Program-made: the position numbers and the translations under genes
The notes under the pieces: model-generated
Databases searched by the model: none
What the model saw: the letters and a program-made list of their open reading frames with translations, nothing else
What the model was told of the DNA's origin: nothing
Part shown: in pieces, positions 12,510 to 23,685 of the stretch
Numbering within the stretch: position 1 is the stretch's first letter
How the letters are laid out: every line of letters begins with the position of its first letter
DNA from: Agriotes lineatus
Lineage: Eukaryota; Arthropoda; Insecta; Coleoptera; Elateridae
Reading direction: 5' to 3'
DNA: 64,000 nt
NCBI GenBank assembly: GCA_940337035.1
Contig: OW679202.1
Span: forward strand, 22,831,224-22,895,223

Positions 12510-13005
12510 CGTTACTTAAATCTTGTTATATTATAACGGTAGGATAGTTGATAAATCATATTTTCGATTTTACAACAGATACTTCTTTCTAATGCCATAT
12601 AGGCTGTTAACGGCTGGGAGGCTAGCGCCCTTAAGGAGCAACCGCCACTGATTCTTCTGGCACTCCAAATGATGTGGAGTTTCCGTCCAACAACGCATTG
12701 AAGCAGCAATTATTTTCCTATATTGGGTTGTTACTCTCGATGATTGTCCACCATGCAGAATTATTGGGAATGCAAGTGTTTTTACGTTTCCTTTTATGTG
12801 TTCAGAGTGATCGCGCTGTGTGTTTTTTCCCTGTAGTACAAGAGCCGCACCCATATAAAGGTATGGGAGTTGCCACTTTTTTGACATGTCTACTTTTATT
12901 TGTTTGGGTATTTCCTTTTTACCTAAGAAGGTAGACTTGATGAAATTGAGTTTATCTGTAGCCCGTACCCTTTTCTCGATTTCACTATCAAATGCACCGT
13001 TCACC
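12510..13005 (-). pseudogene. Decayed LINE reverse transcriptase C-terminal fragment
   Basis: A 144-codon minus-strand frame (13004-12570) begins with NGAFDSEIEKRVRATDKLNF and continues IKSTFLGKKEIPKQIKV. This matches the region after FKYLG in RTE-like LINEs (compare INDRMGKTGRIYN and KTTFLRKKEVPRKIKTEV in the copy at 48722-50029). The following part is frame-shifted. No polymerase core remains. Confidence 0.65.
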
Positions 13006-13259
13006 TGTATCCGCCCAAACTGTTAGCAATCAAATGTCTCAGCCTGTTTGACCTTCATTGCCTCTCTATAGGGTGTAATGTACCAAGAAAGCGGGATGAT
13101 ACTTTAAGAGTGGATAGTCGTGTCAAAATGATGAAAAGAAGTTGTCAGAAGGTAGATCCTCAAACAATCCTCCGATTCACGGCTATTTCTTTCGGAACGC
13201 TATTTTCTAAATTTTTAAAACATTCTGATCAGTAACAAACACTTGCTTGCATTGCTTGT

Positions 13260-13567
13260 ATTCAATGCACAATTTGAACGAAATCACAAGAGTAAACACC
13301 ATACTTCGGGTTATGCGATTTTCTTTAAAAGCTTGCTGCCGCATCTAGATAGTACACAAAACTTATATATGAAGTTTCAACGCCATACCTCTTTTCATTT
13401 TTCGGATATTCTGTTCACACACAGACGCACACGCAGACTGACAGACAGATCAATGAACAAAAACATGTTTTTGGGTTCAGGGGACTCTAAAACGTGAAGA
13501 TCTGTTGAAAACGCAATTTCGATTTTTTGGGGTGAATCCAATACTTCCTTTATTGTAAAAGCAAATA
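13260..13567 (+). repeat. Truncated copy of the ACAGACAG-containing repeat family
   Basis: It shares with the longer copies the words GGTTATGCGATTTTCTT, then CATCTAGATAGTACACAAAA, then GAAGTTTCAACGCCATACCT, a CAGAC tract, GGGGACTCTAAAACGTGAAG and TACTTCCTTTATTGTAAAAG. Only the right half of the family is present. The ORF-like frames here are products of the repeat. Confidence 0.75.
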
Positions 13568-13632
13568 AAAATCCCAATCTTGTGTTTTTATTTAGATTGT
13601 CTTTGCTTTATTTGTTCTTACAAGTAAATAAG

Positions 13633-13910
13633 TTATTCAAATTTTAAATGGTAACGTGACTTATGGCCCACCTAGTAGTAGCGGTCCGTATTCTTGTTGC
13701 ACCCTGTATATTTAATAGTGCTTTAGTACTATCTCCACGGTTATACTAATATTTTTCATTTTAATGCTTTATTCAAATTCTAAATGGTAACGTGACTTAT
13801 GGCCCACCTAGTGGTAGCGGTCCGTATTCTTGTTGCACCCTGTATATTTAATAGTGCTTTAGTACTATCTCCACGGTTATACTAATATTTTTCATTTTAA
13901 TGCTTTATTG
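13633..13910 (+). repeat. Tandem duplication, two ~136-bp units
   Basis: Two adjacent units, starting near 13633 and 13769, are nearly identical, each containing GGTAACGTGACTTATGG, then AGCGGTCCGTATTCTTG and GCACCCTGTATATT. They differ at only a few bases, so the duplication is recent. The word CACCCTGTATA is common at the ends of insect TIR elements. Confidence 0.85.
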
Positions 13911-14065
13911 TAGATATTAATTAGGCTAGAAGCGTTCCTCAGTCTCCAAACACCACCATATCATGCGTAAATAAAAATTATGTTATATACGTGTTCCTAT
14001 ATGACATTTTCGTGAATTATTCCTGCACCGCTTTATTAGTAGCTTCAGCGTACTTATGCGAACGT

Positions 14066-14136
14066 TTTGTCCGTCCGTCCGTCCGTCCGTCCGTCCGTCT
14101 GTCCGTCTGTCCGTCTGTCCGTCTGTCCGTCTGTCC

Positions 14137-14172
<36 letters not shown>
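14066..14172. repeat. (CCGT/CTGT)n tetranucleotide microsatellite
   Basis: About 107 bp of CCGT units grade into CTGT units. Because the unit is four bases and stop-free in several frames, it produces long artificial reading frames on both strands (Ser-Val-Arg-Pro-like and Thr-Asp-Arg-Gln-like peptides). Flanking sequence (CGTACTTATGCGAACG on the left, GGATCGCCTGTAACTTTCG on the right) looks like the body of a microsatellite-bearing repeat. Confidence 0.95.
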
Positions 14173-14472
14173 GGATCGCCTGTAACTTTCGAACGGCTAC
14201 AGATATCGAAATTTTGAAAGGGGGCAAAGTTGTTGCTAAGGTCCCGAGCACCTTCATGCGCTATTTGGTTTTGGCGAAAGGTGGCGATTTTCCACTTTGC
14301 AAAATTTCCAAGCATTGTAGCACAGTGGCGGCTTGTCCACTTGGCGCCATCTACAGAAGTTCGGTGGTCACGTTTTGAACTACACATTCTGGGTGCACTA
14401 TAATACTCAATGTTTTCGCAGTGCTGAAGCTACTCTTTAGACCTGTACCTGAGCAGTTTATTACTCCTAAAG

Positions 14473-14815
14473 CAGGGATGAGCAACCCGCGGCCCGACAC
14501 AGTTTCTCGTGCGGCCCTTCAAATATTTTCCATTTTGACTTTTAGAAATGCCCAGTATCTCGCAACTTCATTGTAATCTATTTCTCATTAAATAATCTTT
14601 TTCCACATATATCATTCGCCGTTTTTTTTAATAGTATTTCTGTTAATGAGTGTTTTATTTCTGTAATTTTTTATACTAGGTTTATTTTATTAATAAAGAG
14701 ATAATGTGAGTTCATCATTCAGTGTTTGTATTATTATTAAGTTTCTTAAATGCGACCCGCACAACATTTTTAAATTTGTAGCTGGCCCGTTGTAAAAAAA
14801 GGTAGCTCATCCCTG
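14473..14815. mobile_element. hAT MITE (343 bp)
   Basis: The terminal inverted repeats are CAGGGATGAGCAAC and GTAGCTCATCCCTG. The 8-bp flanks are TCCTAAAG and TTCTAGAG, which match at six of eight bases and share a central TA, as in Buster-type hAT insertions. The interior retains GCGGCCC-rich subterminal words and no coding frame. Confidence 0.85.
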
Positions 14816-14829
14816 TTCTAGAGCTAGGG

Positions 14830-15990
14830 TAAGCAGTAGTGGGCTTGTGGGCTAAGTACACGTCGTAACCCTATATTGGTTTTAAATTCCTTTGATTACT
14901 CGTGTTTCCTTCTTACTAAATTACTACTGTCCTTACTTTATTTCTGCCATACACACTACTTATCTTTGGATCTAACCAAATGCCTTTTCCAGGTAAAATT
15001 AAACTCAAAACCTCATACGTATATCGTTAGCTCCTGTAGATATACCAGGCCGTGTCATTTAAATTTGTAAATAATGCGTCGTTTTAGTCGAGTGGTTGTG
15101 GAACTCGGATGCGGTACTGAATGTAAGGGATTCAAACGCCAATACCCGACATGTGGTAGGCGGGCCCATGCTTTAAATATTGGGCACCAAAATCATGATT
15201 TTCGTAGTAGGAAAGTAAGGCAGTCGTCGACAGGCCATAGACGTGTGCCGCTTTTCTAAGTAATTTGAAATTCTAATCTTAAAACGACATGTTTGCCCTA
15301 TTCCGACTCTGGCAGCTGTCATTTCGCTTCTTAATTCCAGACAGCATATGGATTAATATGATCTTAAAAGATAAACCCAATTTAGTAGTTCTATAGGCTA
15401 TATCTGTTATCTATGGAGGAAAAATCCTTGCTAGTAACAATAATACACGTTAGCAGAAATAACTTAAAACTTATTGTTTTTAATCAATAGATTAGATAAA
15501 AACTGCAGACTTAATTTTTGCTCGTAAAGGTAATAGGAGTGATTGCACTTGCGGATTAAGAATATCGTTTGAACTTCGAATCATTCCTTGTTTGACGCTG
15601 GGAAACGTTATGCGGTTAGATTTAAATGTGTTCGAGCAGTTATCTACATATAAAACAGATTATGTGAAACTATGCGCAGTGTACGGTGTCACTTCATGGA
15701 TATATAAGTTTTAGTTTAATAACCTAACTGTTGCGTCGAATTACCGGGTATGAATGTATTATTTTGTTCTTTTCCTAGTTTACTTGCTAATTGCAACTGT
15801 GGGAACTGCGAGTTGGCCAATTTAATTTCGGTTTTTGTTGCTTCCCGGGAAATTTCGAATTGTTAGCAAAACTCAAAACGCCGCTTACCTACTAGCTATA
15901 GTCTTTTGAAATCGAGTAGTTGCGTCAATAGTATATATTATGTAATATATGAGAGAAGGAATCAATCTAATATTATGTCGTATTTGTTGC
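14830..15990. other. Intergenic / upstream of the LMO7-type gene, no feature resolved
   Basis: No coding frame is supported. The first exon found begins at 15993 after a good splice acceptor, so a non-coding first exon and promoter should exist further 5'. I cannot place them. A TATATAAG word near 15699 is a possible core-promoter element but has no corroboration. Confidence 0.4.
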
Positions 15991-15992
15991 AG

Positions 15993-16088
15993 ATATCACA
16001 CATTTATTAAGAATGAGAAAAGGTTAATTTCAACACCATGGACAACTTCCATCAGGGTTCAACTGACAAAGAAAGTTCAGAACGACGG
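15993..16088 (+). CDS. smash: LMO7-type gene, exon with start codon (coding 16038-16088)
   Basis: This short exon lies between a TTGTTGCAG acceptor and a GGgtgagc donor. The start codon at 16038 has a strong insect context (ACACC before ATG, G after). It encodes 17 residues, MDNFHQGSTDKESSERR, and ends in phase 0, which matches the phase-0 start of the next exon at 22839. The join reads ERRNSNTEW and opens a continuous frame with the rest of the gene. Bases 15993-16037 would be 5' UTR. I infer the join from phase and position, and transcript data would settle it. Alternative first exons are possible, as is common in this family. Confidence 0.6.
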
Positions 16089-16790
16089 GTGAGCGATTAC
16101 TTCTTAATGGGATTAATTTTTAAATTGGGAAATATTGAGTATGCACTCAAAGTATGAATTTAGTATAGTTTAAGTTTGTTTAACTGTGGCCCATTTTTTA
16201 GTTTTGTACTGTTTGCCGCAGTATAAAACTCACTAAAATAAATAAATAAAAGCAGTGATATTCAACCTGAGTTACGCCTACCCCTAGGGGTACTGAAAAG
16301 GGTAAACAATTTGATAATGCGTTATCCGAGTTTTTATTTTTCGTTATTTCTGAAAACATTTTTAGAAGGAAACCTGTGTGAGCCCTACCTTTCTTTTTTT
16401 GTACTTCTATATAGTAATATAGGTATATTTGTAAAATTAAAATTTATTGTTTAATTATTAAATGATATTAAACATCAATATATTGCAATAGAAGGTAATT
16501 ATGGAATTTATATTAGATGCTTGTCCTATGATTTAGGATTTTATTTATGTGTGTAACATAATTCGGCGAAGACCCCACGTGCGTGAGGCGTGGCCGGTGT
16601 TAAGAATGGAGTTTTTAAATCCATTCACCCGTTTAGCTCAAGGTAGAGGGTGTCACGACGTGTCGTAGTTGGAGCTCCTGTTAAAAGATACTGATTGTTT
16701 TACTGCTTGTTTATTTTAAAATCTAAAATTAATATGTACAGTATACAGTATTATTTACAAAGGCAACCCAGAGAGGGATACAATATAATA
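16089..16790. other. Start of first intron, no feature resolved
   Basis: AT-rich intron sequence. Near 16560-16600 base composition turns GC-rich with CCACGTGCGTGAGGCGTGG, leading into the GC-rich array that follows. A TTTATTTT stretch near 16708 is the complement of a polyadenylation signal, for any minus-strand transcript of that array. Confidence 0.4.
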
Positions 16791-16794
16791 TTTA

Positions 16795-17720
16795 TAATGT
16801 GCGTTGCTCGATGGAGGGCTGGGGACGTAGAGGGCCGGTGTCGGAGGCGTTAGTGGCGGTGGCGAGCGTCTTAACGGAGTGCGTCGTTAGCCGGGGCTCG
16901 TGGGAGCCCAGGGCTTCTTGAACTTGGGGTTCGTGTTCAAGCGAAGTCCTTTGGAAGCGGGGCTTTTCCACGTGCTGGGGCGGGCCTGGGGATGGGTACA
17001 CTTCGGCGGCACGCGGAGGGTGCGGGCGGAAGTTTGGGGGTCCATGGCGCGGCCAGATCGTCCCTCGGTGGCTGAAGCGCGGTGCGAGGGCTTCAGGAAC
17101 CTGGAGCGCGTGCTCAGGCGAAGTTCGTTTCTTGGCGCGGAGCTGCTAGATTCTAAGATGGACCGGGTTGTTGACGTGGAGGCGGCTGAGGGAGGACGCT
17201 CGTCGGGGGCCGCTTGGTCTAGTCGGACGCGTTGACGTCTGTGGGAGAAGCCAGATGGATCCTCGTTGGAGAAGATGCCGTGCCTGATCTTCTGGAAGCA
17301 GGTGCGCGTGTCCAGGCGAAGTATGGTGACGTCGCGGCAGTCGTCACGTGCTGGGCGAATCTGGGGAAGGACACACTTCGGCGGAACGCGGAGGGTGCGG
17401 GCGGAAGCTTGGGGCGTCCTTTGCGCGGCCAGATTGTCCCTCGGTGGCGGAAGCGGCGAGCCATAACCTCGGAGACCTGGAGCGCGTGTTCCGGCGAAGT
17501 CTTGGGCTTGGGTCTTCTAGCAGACGTGGTAAAGCTGGAGCGTTGCCGCGGACATCGGCTGACTGGCTAGGACGGACGGCGATGGTTCGACCCAGAGCTG
17601 GCGTGGCTGATTGCTGAGGGTCTTCGAAAGGAACTCTAGTTGCACGTTCGGGAGGTGCACACACAGAATTCTTTCCGAATGTTGACGAGCTGAACTGTAG
17701 GGTCACGCTCCGATTCCTGG
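16795..17720. repeat. GC-rich tandem array (~190-bp units) in intron
   Basis: The array is far more GC-rich than everything around it. A motif close to GCGTGTTCAGGCGAAGT recurs about every 190 bp, near 16932, 17108, 17305 and 17490. A longer segment (ACACTTCGGCGG, GGAGGGTGCGGGCGGAAG, CGGCCAGATTGTCCCTCGG) recurs at 16993-17075 and 17370-17450. The long frames on both strands overlap one another and come from GC content. On the minus strand a CTTATAAG word lies 5' (near 17800) and AATAAA 3' (near 16710), so this could be an LTR or a non-coding transcription unit. No target duplication was found. Confidence 0.7.
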
Positions 17721-18075
17721 ATGTTTGATGATCACAGGCACGCTGAACGTTGATGGTTCAAGCTTCGGGTCCTGGATGTTGAAATTTCGAACTCGCTGTG
17801 CTTATAAGGGAAACAGCCGTCGCTTCTCCCCGTCAAAATCTCCCGTGGCGGTAGGAGCCCACACACATATTTTTGTTCAAATTGTATATTTATCTTGTCT
17901 ATATACACGGTGCGTATACATTAGTGTTAAAGCTTTATGTAGCATTGTTCTTTGGAGAGTTTTTAGACAAAAGTATTGATACAAAAATGTTGAATTGGTC
18001 TTCATGAGCTCTCATGAGTGGTAAATAGAAAAACAGTTTTTCTATTCAGGTAAAGTACCCTTTCTGTTCAAAATA

Positions 18076-18919
18076 CAGGCTGTTTCCTAAAAAACGCCGC
18101 AACCCATAACTCCGTTGTTTTAAATTTTAGACCCAACAAACTATATATATTCTTAAATGGCAAGACAAGAGCTACCTTTTTGACCCCTTCGTAAATATCT
18201 TTCAACTATTTTGAGCAACGATGTTCAACTTTTTTATTTTAAATGGAACACTTTATATATTTTTACATATTTGGATTCAGGATGAAATTCTGCATGCAGT
18301 AGTATGCTGCATTTGTTTTTTGGAAACTTAGAAATGTTTAAAATGATTTTTTAATATTGCATGTAGACAGTCGTACAGTACCATAAAATCTTCAAATGTG
18401 CTGTGGAAAACAATCAGAATGTTGAAATATTTTATTTAACACGTCCAGAAAACGAAGAAATTCTGAGGCAGAGGATTATCAATGCTTGTCGCGAAATACG
18501 TCCCAATTTGATATTTAATGCGACCAATGGAGTAACTAGAAGATGTCAGTTGTGTGTTCAACAAGGTGGCGGTCAATTTGAGCAATACTTGTAGATACGT
18601 TTTGTAGTTTTGTTTAAATTTGTTTCCAATAAAATATTTTAACATTCTGATTGTTTTCCACGGCAGACTCCAAAAAACAAATGAAGCATATTACTGCATG
18701 CAGAATTTCATCCTGAATCCAAATATGTAAAAATATACAGGGTGTTCCATTTAAAATAAAAAAGTTGAACATCGTTGCTCAAAACAGTTGAATGATATTT
18801 ACAAACGGGCGGTCAAAAGGTAGCTCTTGTCTTGCCATTTAAGAATATATATAGTTTGTTGGGTCTAAAATTTAAAACAACGGAGTTATGGGTTGCGGCG
18901 TTTTTTAGGAAACAGCCAG
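18076..18919. mobile_element. Tc1/mariner-type foldback (844 bp) with TA flanks
   Basis: The ends are CAGGCTGTTTCC and GGAAACAGCCAG, flanked by TA on both sides. The arms stay complementary to within about 100 bp of the centre; for example AACGCCGCAACCCATAACTC near 18092 is mirrored near 18885. The loop holds a remnant of a transposase C-terminus, listed separately. The structure suggests an inverted duplication of one end of a full element. Confidence 0.85.
18415..18594 (+). pseudogene. IS630/Tc1-type transposase, extreme C-terminal remnant
   Basis: The frame reads VEIFYLTRPENEEILRQRI, then INACREIRPNLI, then RRCQLCVQQGGGQFEQYL and stop. In this insect transposase group the protein ends in the same way: a 'RP-T-E-L--RI--ACR-I' helix, then 'R-R-C---GG--FEH'. 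Only about 60 residues remain, without the DDE catalytic residues, in the loop of the foldback. The paired N-terminal remnant type is seen in the foldback at 26926-27700. Confidence 0.7.
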
Positions 18920-19494
18920 TATATCAAAATATTATTAAGAACATTTGTTTATAATGTAAAACTATGGTTCCATACAAAATTTCAGAAATATCAGACGACC
19001 ATGTTACCACAAAAGTACTTCATTTGAAACTAGCGTCTGGGAAAACAGGTCCGTATATTCTTTTCAAAATAAACCTAGAATTAACCTACATTAAAATAGA
19101 CAAATAGATTTTTTTTTTCTATATTTTTTTGCTATGTATACGTGCACTACTAATGGAAATACTAAATTGTGGGCTCCTCGTGCTCTGGCCTCAGCAGTTC
19201 TAGGGTTAATAAAAAATATTCATATTCTTCAAAAACTGTTTCACGAAATTTTTGAAAAGTTTATTTTTATTTGATCATACCCTTTCAGTTGACCTCGACA
19301 GTGCATACTAAAATTAAAATAATCCAACAAATTTATCTCAAAATTCCCAAAAACTAAAAAGGGATATAAAATCTCAAGTGTTAATTTTTAATTAACTGAA
19401 ATATTCAGAGTGAATCATATTGCCTATTTTTTTAACGTTACAGATTCCTACTGATTTATTTTTATTTTATTGTATTCTCAAATCGGCGTTGCCT

Positions 19495-20145
19495 CGTTAC
19501 ATAGGAATCTACAAAAACAAAATCTGGCGATACACGCACACAATTTCCTTTTACAGTGCTCTTATAATCAGCCAAAAAATTTTATTTTTAGTTTTTAATC
19601 ATTATCAAAAATTGCAAATATTACAGAAAACGAACAAAATAGAGCGTTAGTTGAAGAGACAAATTTTGTCTAAAATTTTAAGCTGAATTCAAAAATGTAA
19701 TAATATACCTAGTGTTCTATTTAAAATAGGAGTTAATAAAAAATAAATAAACCAAAACAAAAACCCATTTTAGAGGTATTCAACTGGAAAATCACGTAGC
19801 TCACATCAATACACATTAAAAATGTAAAGTTTGAAAAAATCGTTAGTCGTTTCTGAAAAAATTGAAAAAACTGAAAAATCACAAGACAACATACTTCCGG
19901 TTATGCGATTTTCTTCAAAAGCTTGCCGTCGCATCTAGATAGTACACAAAACTTATATATCAAGTTTCAACGCCATATCTCTTCATTTTTGAAATATTTT
20001 GTTCACACACAGACTGACAGACAGACCAATGAACAAAAAATTGTTTTCTGGGTTCAGGGGACTCTAAAATGTGAAAATCTGTTGAAAAACTAAATTTCGA
20101 ATTTTTGGGGTGAATCCGATACTTCCTTTATAGTAAAAGAAAGTA
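19495..20145 (+). repeat. ACAGACAG-containing repeat family, near full-length copy 1
   Basis: The copy begins near ACAAAATCTGGCGATACACG and CTTCCTTTTACAGTG, passes through AGAGCGTTAGTTGAAGAGAC, AGCTGAATTCAAAAATGTAA and CAACTGGAAAATCACGTAGC, and ends ACAGACTGACAGACAG, GGGGACTCTAAAATGTG and TACTTCCTTTATAGTAAAAG. Matching copies lie at 45240-45888 (same strand) and 53739-54345 (opposite strand). There is no coding sequence. Which class moves it is unknown to me. Confidence 0.85.
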
Positions 20146-20189
20146 ATAGCAGTATGCTACAAGTACATATTTTATACAGTAAAGTTTAG

Positions 20190-20505
20190 GACGCTTCACT
20201 CCATACGTAAGAATATGGCCTGAGACTTGGCGAGTCAGTGTCGCCGAAATATCTCTTTCCAAAACCCACTCAATCTGGCACATCATTAACGGCATACTGG
20301 GTGATGTGGTTAGCATCACACCTTCAACAACTGTCTTACTTTTTCTACTTCCACCACTGCGGTTTCAGTACCCAGTGATTGGGTGGGCGGCCAGCCAGTT
20401 GCCCAATGTGGGGATTGAACTCTCGTGGCACCGCAGCCTGACCTCCCTAACTGCTCGGCCATGCTGGCAACTATTTTATGCAGTGACCGGCATCAATGTA
20501 GACAC
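20190..20505 (-). mobile_element. tRNA-headed SINE on the minus strand
   Basis: Read on the minus strand from about 20470, an A box (TGGCCGAGCAGTTAGG) and a B box (GAGTTCAATCCC) are spaced as in a tRNA of the Leu/Ser type. An unrelated body runs down to about 20190 (ending near ACGTATGGAGTGAAGCG). The tRNA fold is imperfect and a body is attached, so a SINE is more likely than a tRNA gene. Confidence 0.6.
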
Positions 20506-20649
20506 ATGAGAGAGTGTTTTATTATTGTTTTATAAGAAAATTTTATTCTTCCCAAACTAAAAATGCCAAACAATAAAGATGTGTTATCGAACTTGAGTTT
20601 TGCTCACCCAACAACCAAAAACTACGTTAATCGAAATTAATGTCAAAAA

Positions 20650-21310
20650 AAAACCCTACTTTTTGTGTCCAACATAAAAAAACACATGTATCTTCAAAAC
20701 AATGTAATAACAAACGATCTCAACAGCAACAAAAATGCAAAACAATTATAATTTTTTATTGAAATATAACAAATATTGAGAGGGGGGGGGGCATAGAATG
20801 AAATTGTTGAAGTTTCCTCTTTTATTATTACTATTTTGTATGTTTGATGTTTTTTGATGTCTAAATATTTGTTATAACATTTCAATAAATTTTTGTAAGT
20901 GTTGTGAATTGTTGTTAAGATTGTTTGTTATTACATTGTTTTGAAGATACCCGTGTTTTGTTACGTTGGATAGAAAAAAAAATAGGTTTTTTAGCACTCA
21001 TTTTCTGTAATACACAGAGTGGTAAAAAATAGGAAAAACCAGTGAAACATTTTTTTAGAGAAAGTTGCTCAGTTTGTTGTTTGACACCTTCTTTCAGTTC
21101 TAAACAATTTTTCCAAATAACATTTTCATGTACATACTTTATTCTTAAACCACTTTCACATTTTTGAATCTTCCTCGTATTCGAGAGGAGATATTTAATT
21201 TTTGGAAAGTGCATTTTGAGTTTGAGTAGATGCATCAAGAATAAAATTTTCTGATAAATGGATAATAATTTTTTTTCAAATTTATGCCGGTCAATAAATG
21301 ATTTACAAAA
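20650..21310. repeat. Dispersed AT-rich foldback family, copy 1
   Basis: The words TTTTGTGTCCAACATAAAAA and CTTCAAAACAATGTAATAAC near 20665-20710 are mirrored near 20930-20975. The right part (ACAGAGTGGTAAAAAATAGG, TTGACACCTTCTTTCAG, ATTTTCTGATAAATGGATAA) matches the copy at 34295-35040. A G9 run lies near 20782. No coding frame is supported; the 107- and 101-codon frames here are AT-rich artefacts. Confidence 0.65.
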
Positions 21311-22838
21311 ATTTTAAATGTTAGAAATTGTATGTTTGACCAAATGGTCGATTGACAACTTTAGAGTTTATGAATAATTTTAATGTACTAATGAGATTAA
21401 TATTACATGGTTTTTTACAATTTCTATATTTTTTATATTTTCATAATGGAGCTGCTATTATTAAAAAAATTTGCATTGTTGGATCACACGATAGATACAT
21501 TAATTTGATATTGGCAGCAATTTCTGCTGCTCTAAAGACAAAAAAGCCACTGTACTATTATTTTAATATACAAAATATTCATCAAAAGTCAATTCATTGG
21601 GATTATATTGTAGATATACTTTATAACATTGTTGTAAGCCATGTAATAAAACTTTAGAACTGATACGGAAGCTTGAATAAACTTGTTTTAAAAATCTTGA
21701 AAATCTAATAATAAAATGAAAATTACAAAGTTATAAAGAACAAACTTTGCAAATTTGTTTACGTGCTATTTAATGAACTCGATGTGTTAAGGGGAGTACG
21801 CTTCAGCATTTCAATAGCATCTTGTATAATTGTAATTATACAATTAACTAAAAATCACGTATTTTCCTTGTAAGTTAAATTATTTTGTATTTAAGAATTA
21901 AAAAATAACTGTATTTTTTACAAAAATAATTCTGCGATATTTATGTTATATAATAACGGTTGTCTCTGCTCTTGCATTATTTATAGTCATCAGCTTTATA
22001 GAAATTATGCTCACTATTACTTTGTAATCGAGATATTTAGAAATTGCTTTTAAAGGCATATAATTCTACTCTAAAATTCCTTTCTTAACTATTTGCACTT
22101 CACTATAACGTAATTATGTGTTTGAAGAATTTTTAAAAAGATGTTATCATCTGTGCATTCCAACAGTGCTAACACAATTAACGTTATCTTTTATCAATAA
22201 AGCATTGATCAGCTTAAAGATTTTTTATGTATCGAATAGAAACTCTGTGCATGAATGTGTAAAAATGAATTCGCTTCGCAAAGAAGTAACATGTGAACTT
22301 ATAATAGTGAACACCAAAATATGATTAATATGGGTGATTGGAATATTTATTTTATCAGTAACTTTAGACAAATGGCAAACAATTGAGATTATAAATAACG
22401 TTTGTGCAGTATTCTGTAAAGCCTACTTGAAAAATATTTGATAGGTATTCCAGTATTAATTATATAAATTTCTAAATACAACTACATGCACCTTTGTGCA
22501 GTATATTGCGTTAATTATTGTCAATTGAAATAGTCTAATATGTCAGTTACATATTTTGGCCTTACTCCAAAATTAAACAATGGTTCGAATAAAAGCAGCT
22601 TAACTAGAGTATTTCATTAATTCGCTTTTATTTTAATCTTTTTTTATGATGCGCTATTTTAACTGCAATCAAGGTCTGTTAAAATGTTATTATATTCTTA
22701 GTAGTGTCTGAATAGCTTTGTTCAATAACAAATTGTTAATTGTCACAACATTAGGAAGACCTTGTTTTGTTTTAAACCCACACTATTTTATGAGTTATGA
22801 AGGAAGTCTATAAATAATCATTCCACCTTGTTACGCAG
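21311..22838. other. Remainder of first intron, no feature resolved
   Basis: AT-rich sequence with no recognisable coding or repeat boundary. The acceptor before the next exon reads CCTTGTTACGCAG. Confidence 0.5.
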
Positions 22839-23036
22839 AATTCCAACACAGAATGGTTACCGACAAAGTGCCGAATAACGAAACCGCCTCCGCCAAAACC
22901 TGCAACCAACCCACTACAGTTTGTCAAAGTAGCTCCTTGCCCTCTATTTCAAAAAGCACATGAACATATTAAAAAGGTAGAAGAAATCAAGGTAATGCGA
23001 CAAGACATTAAAGATGATGCCGAAGAATGGCAACAA
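22839..23036 (+). CDS. smash: LMO7-type gene, exon 2: proline-rich lead and start of DUF4757-type region
   Basis: Exon of 66 codons, phase 0 at both ends, between TTACGCAG and CAAgtaagt. It encodes NSNTEWLPTKCRITKPPPPK, then NPLQFVKVAPCPLFQKAHEH, then KKVEEIKVMRQDIKDDAEEW and QQ. The PLQFVKVAPCPL stretch and the following charged helix ending in EEWQQ are the signature opening of the DUF4757 region shared by LMO7 and LIMCH1. These proteins work at adherens junctions and on actomyosin. The Drosophila member, Smallish, associates with Bazooka. The role here is inferred from family membership. Confidence 0.85.
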
Positions 23037-23087
23037 GTAAGTCTTACCAATTTTCTTATGATCTCGTATTCATAAATTTTTTTCTAG

Positions 23088-23230
23088 AATCTCGATAATT
23101 GGAAAAGCAGTAGAAGAAAAAGACAGGAACATATCATTGAAAGGGTTGTGGAAGTAAAGAAGCTTGAACAGGAAGGGCATGAAAGGAGCAGGCGAAAAAG
23201 CAAAACATTTAACGAAATGTTAGAGGAAAG
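23088..23230 (+). CDS. smash: LMO7-type gene, exon 3: basic helical part of DUF4757-type region
   Basis: A 51-bp intron separates this from exon 2. The exon lies between TTTTCTAG and AAGgtaagt, starts in phase 0 and ends one base short of a codon. It encodes NLDNWKSSRRKRQEHIIERV, then VEVKKLEQEGHERSRRKSKT and FNEMLEE. Joined to exon 2 the sequence EEWQQ-NLDNWKSSRRKR gives the conserved Trp-x5-Trp spacing of the family. The segment is strongly basic and predicted helical or coiled coil (residues about 84-131). Confidence 0.85.
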
Positions 23231-23494
23231 GTAAGTCGCTCGTATAAAATGTTCTTTTTTATCTCCCAGTGGTGACGATTAAGCATCATTTAAGTAGTAA
23301 AGTGGTAAAGTATGTTGATACTGCACTTGAAACAAATTTATATTTACAGTACGTGGTGTATCGCATTCCATTGTGTTATCTCTATGCATTGTGAGATAGC
23401 AAAATTAAATCGATTTAATTAGCTCTTGACCTTGTTTTTGAATATATTCGTTTTTAATTTTGCGATTTTAATGGATTTTGTCTTTCTGTTATAG

Positions 23495-23633
23495 AAATAA
23501 AAGGGGTCATCGATTAAATATACCTATATATGATGATGACTCCAATGATTTAAGCGATTATGGCATTGGCAGTAGCAGTTCGAAGACTAATAGCATTAAG
23601 GATGTTGATACTGATGACAGTAGCAGTTTTTTA
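23495..23633 (+). CDS. smash: LMO7-type gene, exon 4: acidic/serine-rich linker
   Basis: Between TGTTATAG and TTAgtaagt. The first base completes an Arg codon begun in exon 3 and the exon ends in phase 0. It encodes NKRGHRLNIPIYDDDSNDLS, then DYGIGSSSSKTNSIKDVDTD and DSSSFL, a low-complexity Asp/Ser linker (residues about 132-177). No globular domain is recognised. Confidence 0.8.
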
Positions 23634-23685
23634 GTAAGTAAAAAGACTGTTGCTAATGTTGAATTTTACAGATTTTGTTTATTAG

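Noticed and set aside
13983..14387. Long reading frames on both strands (134 and 103 codons)
   Set aside because: They are produced by the CCGT/CTGT microsatellite and have no content outside it.
16792..17706. Several overlapping frames of 66-120 codons on both strands
   Set aside because: They arise from the GC-rich tandem array; frames overlap on opposite strands and have no domain or splice context.
20395..20475. tRNA-Leu/Ser-like gene on the minus strand
   Set aside because: Same reasoning: tRNA-like promoter with a long non-tRNA body.
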